Translations under genes and position numbers: made by a program | Part shown: positions 6,429 through 10,238 of the stretch, one piece after another | Position numbering within the stretch: the first letter of the stretch is position 1 | Layout of the letters: every line of letters begins with the position of its first letter | The notes under the pieces: model-generated | Told to the model about the DNA's origin: nothing | The model's database searches: none | What the model saw: only the letters and a program-made list of their open reading frames with translations | Assembly (NCBI GenBank): GCA_003176075.1 | Contig: PSRN01000132.1 | Coordinates: 1 to 10,238, forward strand | Length of the DNA stretch: 10,238 nt | From: Bdellovibrio sp. | GTDB lineage: Bacteria > Bdellovibrionota > Bdellovibrionia > Bdellovibrionales > Bdellovibrionaceae | Reading direction: 5' to 3'

Positions 6429-6449
6429 TTGAAACCCTCCCTTCTCTAT

Positions 6450-6473
6450 TGTCGCACGAGACAGTTTGCGACA
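6450..6473 (-). promoter_or_regulatory. 7-bp inverted repeat in HPt leader
   Basis: TGTCGCA (6450-6456) and TGCGACA (6467-6473) are perfect arms separated by 10 nt, between the divergent kinase promoter and the HPt SD. It may be an operator for a dimeric regulator or a leader hairpin. No T-run follows, so it is not an intrinsic terminator. Confidence 0.4.
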
Positions 6474-6474
6474 T

Positions 6475-6504
6475 TTCAATAGTCATTTGAAGAATTCTTA
6501 TAAT
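6475..6504 (+). promoter_or_regulatory. Candidate sigma-70 promoter of hybrid kinase
   Basis: TATAAT at 6499-6504 matches the -10 consensus exactly, with TTCAAT (6475-6480) as a poor -35 at 18 nt. Transcription would begin near 6511, which rules out the ATG at 6503 that overlaps the -10 box and favours ATG 6548 as the translation start. Confidence 0.45.
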
Positions 6505-6547
6505 GCAAATGATACGAACCCAAAATTCATGCCCTATTCTGTGCCAT

Positions 6548-9103
6548 ATGTTTGGTTTTGAAACATCACGTAATTTGAAGGACTGGTATTTGAAGGACTA
6601 TTTTTACCTGGCAATGACCTTCACCTTGGGCACTTGTCTTTCAATTTTTCTGTTCATTTCTGCCATGAATTCAGAAAAAGATCGATTGAAGCGCGAATTT
6701 GACGAGGATGCCGGCTATTTAACATCCAATTTTGATTTGCTCATCGCCAACCAAACTATTCGTTTACAAAACCTGGAAGAAGCGCTTGCGTTTCACGGGC
6801 CGCCAAATCCACTGAATCATCAGATGATCCGGAACATGTTGAATAAGTCCATCTTTTCCGACTTTGCGCAATTCACTTTGAAAGGCTACGATTTTGACCG
6901 CCTTCCGATCATTGAACGAACCTCTCGAGTCGAATCGGACAAGCCCGCCGCGGTACCCGGACCCCCCGTTGGGGCGCCAATGCATTCGATTGAACTTCGA
7001 AAAGTAATGGGCGGCATTCTGGCATCTGGCAGTAAACATAAAGCAGTTTTCTGGAGCGGGGACGGGAAACCGATCTTCAGCCTCGTTTGGCAATCTGGAA
7101 GAAATCCCAAAATCTTCTATATATTTTCTGCTGCAGCCAAGAGCCTGATGAAGGGACACTTCCTGGCGGAACGTGACTTCAGGGTCATTGTCCATCAAAC
7201 CATCGACGATACCTACTGGAACTTCATCCGAATTGCCGGAAAGTATGAAGTGAATAATCTGGATAGCGTTGGATATATCAATCTTCTGCGAAACAGTCAG
7301 ATTTCCCGCGAATACGAACTTAAAGTTTCGGGCGAGGAGTCCTTAAGGCTAAATGTTCTTGGTACCCAACAGACACAGCTGAGATTCTTCTGGCCATTTG
7401 TTCTTTTGGGAAGTGGATTTTTGATAACCCTATTGATTTCATTTTTGTTATTTTCGTTAATTAACCGCAACATCCGTGTCAGCGAACTGGTGCGCAGGAA
7501 AACGATTGATTTAGACATCGAAAGGCAAAAAGCCATGGCCGCGGCACAGGCCAAAGGTCGCTTTCTCGCAAATGTGAGTCATGAAATCCGCACGCCTTTG
7601 AATTTGATTTTGGGAATGTCCGATTTGGCGCACGAAATGGCGGTCAGCGAAAAGCAGCGAAGTTATCTGGAAAACCTAAGGGCGGCCGGCACTCATTTGC
7701 TTTGTCTGATCGAGGGCATTTTAGAAATGGCTCGAGTTGACTCGGAGGAGGTTGAGCTCAAAAACGAAGTTGTCGATCTCTTGCCGTTCATGGAGGAAGT
7801 TTGCCGTTTGGTTTCGCCAGCCTGCTTGGCAAAAGGTCTTCAGTTCTATTTTTCCATTGATGCCAATTTACCAGGCGCCATTGTCACGGACCCGGCGCGC
7901 TTACGACAAGTTTTGATTAACTTGGTCAACAACTCGGTCAAATACACCGACGAGGGTCACGTCGCTTTGGCGATTCGTATGCTTCGCGCCGGTGCCGCGA
8001 ATAAAGACATCGTGCGTGCCGAAATATCAGTCAGTGACACGGGAGACGGAATACCCGAGCACCTGCACCAGGAAATTTTTAAGGCTTTTTATCAGGTCAA
8101 CAGTACGGTCACGCGCACAAGAGGAGGAGTCGGACTTGGGCTTAGTATTGTGAAAGCCATTGTCACCCGACTGGGTGGCTCGGTGAAAGTTTCTTCAAAA
8201 CCAAAGCATGGCTCCATCTTCTCTGTTCAACTCCCTCTCAAGGTCCAGGAGGCGACAAGCTGGCAAGCTCAGTTTGTGCCGCCCGCGCCCCTTTGTAGAA
8301 AGGTCCTCATCCTGAGTTCTGACGCGAATTTCTATCGCCAAGTGATGGATTTTACCGTGCTCCACAATTTCGAACTCAACGTCATCAGCCCGACGCCTCG
8401 ACTGTTCGATGAATTGCAAAGAATTCTTGATCCCTGTCAGACCGTCATCATTGATGCGAGGAAAGGGGCCTCGATGTATCACAGGATTGCAAAGCTGGTG
8501 TCTCAACAACGAGTCGTGGTCGCCTGCACAGATGAAAATTTCAGGGAGCACTTCGCGCAAATTCCCCGTGTCGTTCGCCTCGATCTGCCAACGCTTCCAA
8601 CGTCGTTTATGCTCGCCATAGGGTACACCAAAATTTCCAGCCCTCAAACGGCCGTGGAACCTTCATCCATGCCCGTGAATACTGTTTCCAGTCATAAGGC
8701 ACTTTCGCTTGTGATCGTTGACGACGACCCAGGGAATAGGTCCCTGATACAAGCCTATTTGGAAGGAACCAGCTGGAAAGCACGGTTTGCGGCTGATGGC
8801 CAGCAAGCTCTGGACCTCTGCCAACACGAGCCACCCGATGTCCTGATCGCGGACTTGCAGATGCCGGTGATGGATGGCTTCACGCTGGTGACCAAGCTGA
8901 AGGAATACGAATCAGAAAAGGGCAACGAACCGACCAAAGTGATAATCCTCACTGCCGACGCGCTTAAGGAAACAGAACACGAAGCGCGAGGGCATCATGT
9001 TGATCTCTTTCTGACCAAACCTATTCGCAAGTCAAAGCTGTTTGAGGCGATCTCACAAGTCATGGTCAGTACGAAGATCCAAGCGTCCGCGCTTCAAATT
9101 TAG
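6548..9103 (+). CDS. Membrane hybrid histidine kinase with degenerate and true receiver domains
   Basis: About 851 residues. TM1 about 17-40, a roughly 240-residue extracytoplasmic sensor that is CHASE-like in placement (charged helix after TM1, TM2 about 280-308), then a coiled linker without an evident HAMP. HisKA has NVSHEIRTPL with His345. The HATPase has an N-box (Asn461/462), DTGDGI (Asp497) and GGVGLGLS. Next is a receiver-like segment (about 583-700) in which the acidic pair is replaced (LILSSDAN) and the Lys is not evident, though Asp636 remains in VIIDARKG. The final receiver is intact: Asp725-727 (VDDDPGN), acceptor Asp769 (ADLQMPVMDG), Thr802, Lys824 (LTKPI). Start: ATG 6503 is in frame but overlaps a TATAAT box, so ATG 6548 is preferred; neither has a clear SD. 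Divergent from the HPt gene, its likely phosphate acceptor. The ligand is unknown. Confidence 0.95.
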   Translation: MFGFETSRNLKDWYLKDYFYLAMTFTLGTCLSIFLFISAMNSEKDRLKREFDEDAGYLTSNFDLLIANQTIRLQNLEEALAFHGPPNPLNHQMIRNMLNKSIFSDFAQFTLKGYDFDRLPIIERTSRVESDKPAAVPGPPVGAPMHSIELRKVMGGILASGSKHKAVFWSGDGKPIFSLVWQSGRNPKIFYIFSAAAKSLMKGHFLAERDFRVIVHQTIDDTYWNFIRIAGKYEVNNLDSVGYINLLRNSQISREYELKVSGEESLRLNVLGTQQTQLRFFWPFVLLGSGFLITLLISFLLFSLINRNIRVSELVRRKTIDLDIERQKAMAAAQAKGRFLANVSHEIRTPLNLILGMSDLAHEMAVSEKQRSYLENLRAAGTHLLCLIEGILEMARVDSEEVELKNEVVDLLPFMEEVCRLVSPACLAKGLQFYFSIDANLPGAIVTDPARLRQVLINLVNNSVKYTDEGHVALAIRMLRAGAANKDIVRAEISVSDTGDGIPEHLHQEIFKAFYQVNSTVTRTRGGVGLGLSIVKAIVTRLGGSVKVSSKPKHGSIFSVQLPLKVQEATSWQAQFVPPAPLCRKVLILSSDANFYRQVMDFTVLHNFELNVISPTPRLFDELQRILDPCQTVIIDARKGASMYHRIAKLVSQQRVVVACTDENFREHFAQIPRVVRLDLPTLPTSFMLAIGYTKISSPQTAVEPSSMPVNTVSSHKALSLVIVDDDPGNRSLIQAYLEGTSWKARFAADGQQALDLCQHEPPDVLIADLQMPVMDGFTLVTKLKEYESEKGNEPTKVIILTADALKETEHEARGHHVDLFLTKPIRKSKLFEAISQVMVSTKIQASALQI

Positions 9104-9294
9104 ATATCCCGGAGAACCTGGTGGAGTTTTTTCCACCTTTTTCCAGTGTTTCCTCCATGATTATTAGCCGATCCTGAAGAGGTGGCTCTGAAGCGCTTGG
9201 ACCTAAGAACAGATTGGGGGTATTGGTGAAATCGACGGCATCGCAAAAGACGGCAAACAAAGTTCGGTTAAATGGGAAAGAACAAGAGGGCAAG
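9104..9294 (+). other. Intergenic region between two kinase genes
   Basis: It begins with the terminator at 9120-9142. The rest is ordinary non-coding sequence with only a weak promoter-like pair (TTGGAC at 9197-9202 and TATTGG at 9221-9226). The reading frame of the downstream kinase is open from 9178, so a start at GTG 9226 cannot be excluded. Confidence 0.5.
9120..9142 (+). terminator. Intrinsic terminator after hybrid kinase
   Basis: GGTGGA (9120-9125) pairs with TCCACC (9132-9137) around a 6-nt loop, followed directly by TTTTT (9138-9142). It lies 17 nt after the kinase stop codon, so the kinase is probably monocistronic and the next kinase has its own promoter. Confidence 0.8.
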
Positions 9295-10238
9295 ATGCCC
9301 GGGCTACCACCCTTTGATTTTACGCCTACTCCCGCCTTCGCCATAGGGCGCGACCACCTCAGACAGCTTCTGGCGGTTGTGCGGGCCGTTCGTGGCGGTG
9401 ATTTTAGCGTTCGTATGCCACTCGGCCAGGAAGGAATCGTCACCGAAATCGGCGAGGTTCTGAACGACATCATCGAACTCAATCAAAACATGGCTGAAGA
9501 GATCGTGCGGGTGCGGGACATCGTCGGTCTTGAAGGAAAAATGACCGAGCGGTTGTCGATTGGAAACATCAAGGGGAGTTGGTCGACCTCGGTGACGGCC
9601 CTGAACGCCCTGATCGGTGATCTTGTCCAACCGACCACGGAAGCTGCTCGCGTTATCACGTCGGTGGCAAAGGGTGACCTGTCTCAGAAGATGTCGATGG
9701 AAATTGATGGCCGGCCGTTGAAAGGCGAGTACCACAGGATTGGTCTCACGGTGAACACAATGGTGGACCAGCTCAACTCATTTGCATCCGAAGTGACTCG
9801 GGTGGCAAAAGAGGTCGGTACGGAGGGAAAACTCGGCGGACAAGCTGACGTTAAAGGAGCCTCAGGTATTTGGCGCGATCTGGTTGATAACGTCAACTCT
9901 CTTGCTGGCAACTTGACGGATCAGGTGCGAAATATCGCCAAAGTGACAACTGCCGTGGCCAAAGGCGACTTGTCACAAAAAATTACAGTGGATGCCAAGG
10001 GTGAAATTTACGAACTTAAAAATACGATCAACGTGATGGTGGATCAGCTCTCGTCATTTGCCGCCGAGGTGACTCGTGTGGCGAAGGAAGTCGGAACGGA
10101 AGGCCGCCTGGGTGGCCAAGCCGACGTTAAAGGTGTTAGCGGGACGTGGAAGGACTTGACTGACAACGTGAACGGTCTCGCAGGCAACCTCACGGCGCAA
10201 GTGCGGAATATCGCCAAGGTGACCACGGCGGTTGCGAA
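9295..10238 (+). CDS. Poly-HAMP histidine kinase, N-terminal part only
   Basis: The first 314 or so residues of a large protein that continues past the window. Seen: an N-terminal helix with RAVRGGDFSVRMPLG, a divergent HAMP-like unit (GLEGKMTERLSIGNIKGSW), a segment with AKGDLSQKMSMEIDGRPLKG, then near-identical units with VTRVAKEVGTEG, LGGQADVKG, W-[RK]-D-L-[VT]-D-N-V-N, LAGNLT, QVRNIAKVTTAVAKGDLS and KGEI-[YL]-ELKNTIN. This is the repeated HAMP array of soluble group III-type hybrid kinases (fungal Nik1/Os-1 and many bacterial relatives). In those the array is followed by GAF, HisKA, HATPase and receivers; these lie outside the window, so kinase identity is inferred. No membrane segment is visible. 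ATG 9295 has GAGGG 4 nt upstream; GTG 9226 would add 23 basic residues, as some relatives have, and is a real alternative. Confidence 0.88.
   Translation, partial: MPGLPPFDFTPTPAFAIGRDHLRQLLAVVRAVRGGDFSVRMPLGQEGIVTEIGEVLNDIIELNQNMAEEIVRVRDIVGLEGKMTERLSIGNIKGSWSTSVTALNALIGDLVQPTTEAARVITSVAKGDLSQKMSMEIDGRPLKGEYHRIGLTVNTMVDQLNSFASEVTRVAKEVGTEGKLGGQADVKGASGIWRDLVDNVNSLAGNLTDQVRNIAKVTTAVAKGDLSQKITVDAKGEIYELKNTINVMVDQLSSFAAEVTRVAKEVGTEGRLGGQADVKGVSGTWKDLTDNVNGLAGNLTAQVRNIAKVTTAVA
9781..10238 (+). repeat. 276-bp (92-codon) coding HAMP repeats
   Basis: Two copies of the HAMP unit begin at 9781 and 10057, exactly 276 bp apart; the second copy is cut by the window end. The proteins are nearly identical (VTRVAKEVGTEG and LGGQADVKG in both) while codons differ at many third positions, so the similarity is kept by selection rather than very recent duplication. 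Confidence 0.85.

Larger units (their letters stand above)
6429..6547. promoter_or_regulatory. Divergent intergenic region between HPt gene and hybrid kinase
   Basis: It contains an exact -10 consensus (TATAAT, 6499-6504) for the rightward kinase, a 10-bp palindrome AAGAATTCTT (6490-6499) abutting it, and a 7-bp inverted repeat at 6450-6473 in the HPt leader. The -35 for the kinase is weak (TTCAAT at 6475-6480 gives an 18-nt spacer). The layout suggests shared control of kinase and HPt. Confidence 0.5.

Noticed and set aside
6764..7198. A 144-codon minus-strand frame within the second hybrid kinase
   Set aside because: Opposite the sensor domain of an intact kinase frame, with no SD or family signature.
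9066..9735. Two minus-strand frames opposite the start of the poly-HAMP kinase
   Set aside because: They are Ser/Pro/Arg-rich shadow translations opposite conserved HAMP coding sequence, and one spans the terminator and kinase stop.
1..10238. Mobile element, CRISPR array, toxin-antitoxin or phage defence system
   Set aside because: No transposase, integrase, nuclease or regular spacer array is seen. Every substantial frame with family motifs belongs to signalling, the SDR or the HPF-like protein.

Overview
The window is almost entirely a two-component / phosphorelay signalling locus. It holds two hybrid histidine kinases (one cut by the left edge), two OmpR-type response regulators, a receiver-only protein, an HPt-receiver fusion, a stand-alone HPt protein, and the start of a poly-HAMP kinase that runs off the right edge. 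A short-chain dehydrogenase and a small protein that looks like a ribosome hibernation factor (HPF/RaiA family) sit among them. I see no rRNA, tRNA, CRISPR array or insertion sequence. The organism is not identified. Base composition looks close to balanced, Shine-Dalgarno (SD) sites are conventional, and the density of hybrid kinases, loose HPt and receiver proteins and a poly-HAMP kinase would fit a free-living Gram-negative with heavy signalling, for example a Bdellovibrionota/Oligoflexia or other former deltaproteobacterium. That placement is inference only.

Layout. From about 5233 down to 1, six genes run leftward and are mostly overlapping: receiver-only protein, HPF-like protein, HPt-REC, SDR oxidoreductase, OmpR regulator, hybrid kinase (REC truncated). 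The first five are tightly packed (31-nt gap, then overlaps of 4, 11 and 23 nt). The kinase follows after a 71-nt gap. From about 5336 to 6022 a second OmpR regulator is divergent from this operon. Its 3' end overlaps tail-to-tail by 8 nt with a leftward HPt gene (6428 to 6015). That HPt gene is in turn divergent from a second hybrid kinase (6548 to 9103), which is followed by a good intrinsic terminator at 9120-9142. The poly-HAMP kinase begins near 9295.

How the parts may work together. Neither hybrid kinase shows an HPt domain within the window, while two HPt domains and several receivers are encoded separately. This is the distribution expected for a branched His-Asp-His-Asp relay: kinase to its own receiver, to an HPt, to the OmpR regulators or the receiver-only protein. 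The wiring is inference. The unusual features are the HPF-like gene inside the relay operon, a matched pair of receivers carrying an atypical D-I-F-L-A-G-A-[KR]-T-G loop, a hairpin that holds the start codon of the HPt-REC gene, and a degenerate middle receiver in the second hybrid kinase.
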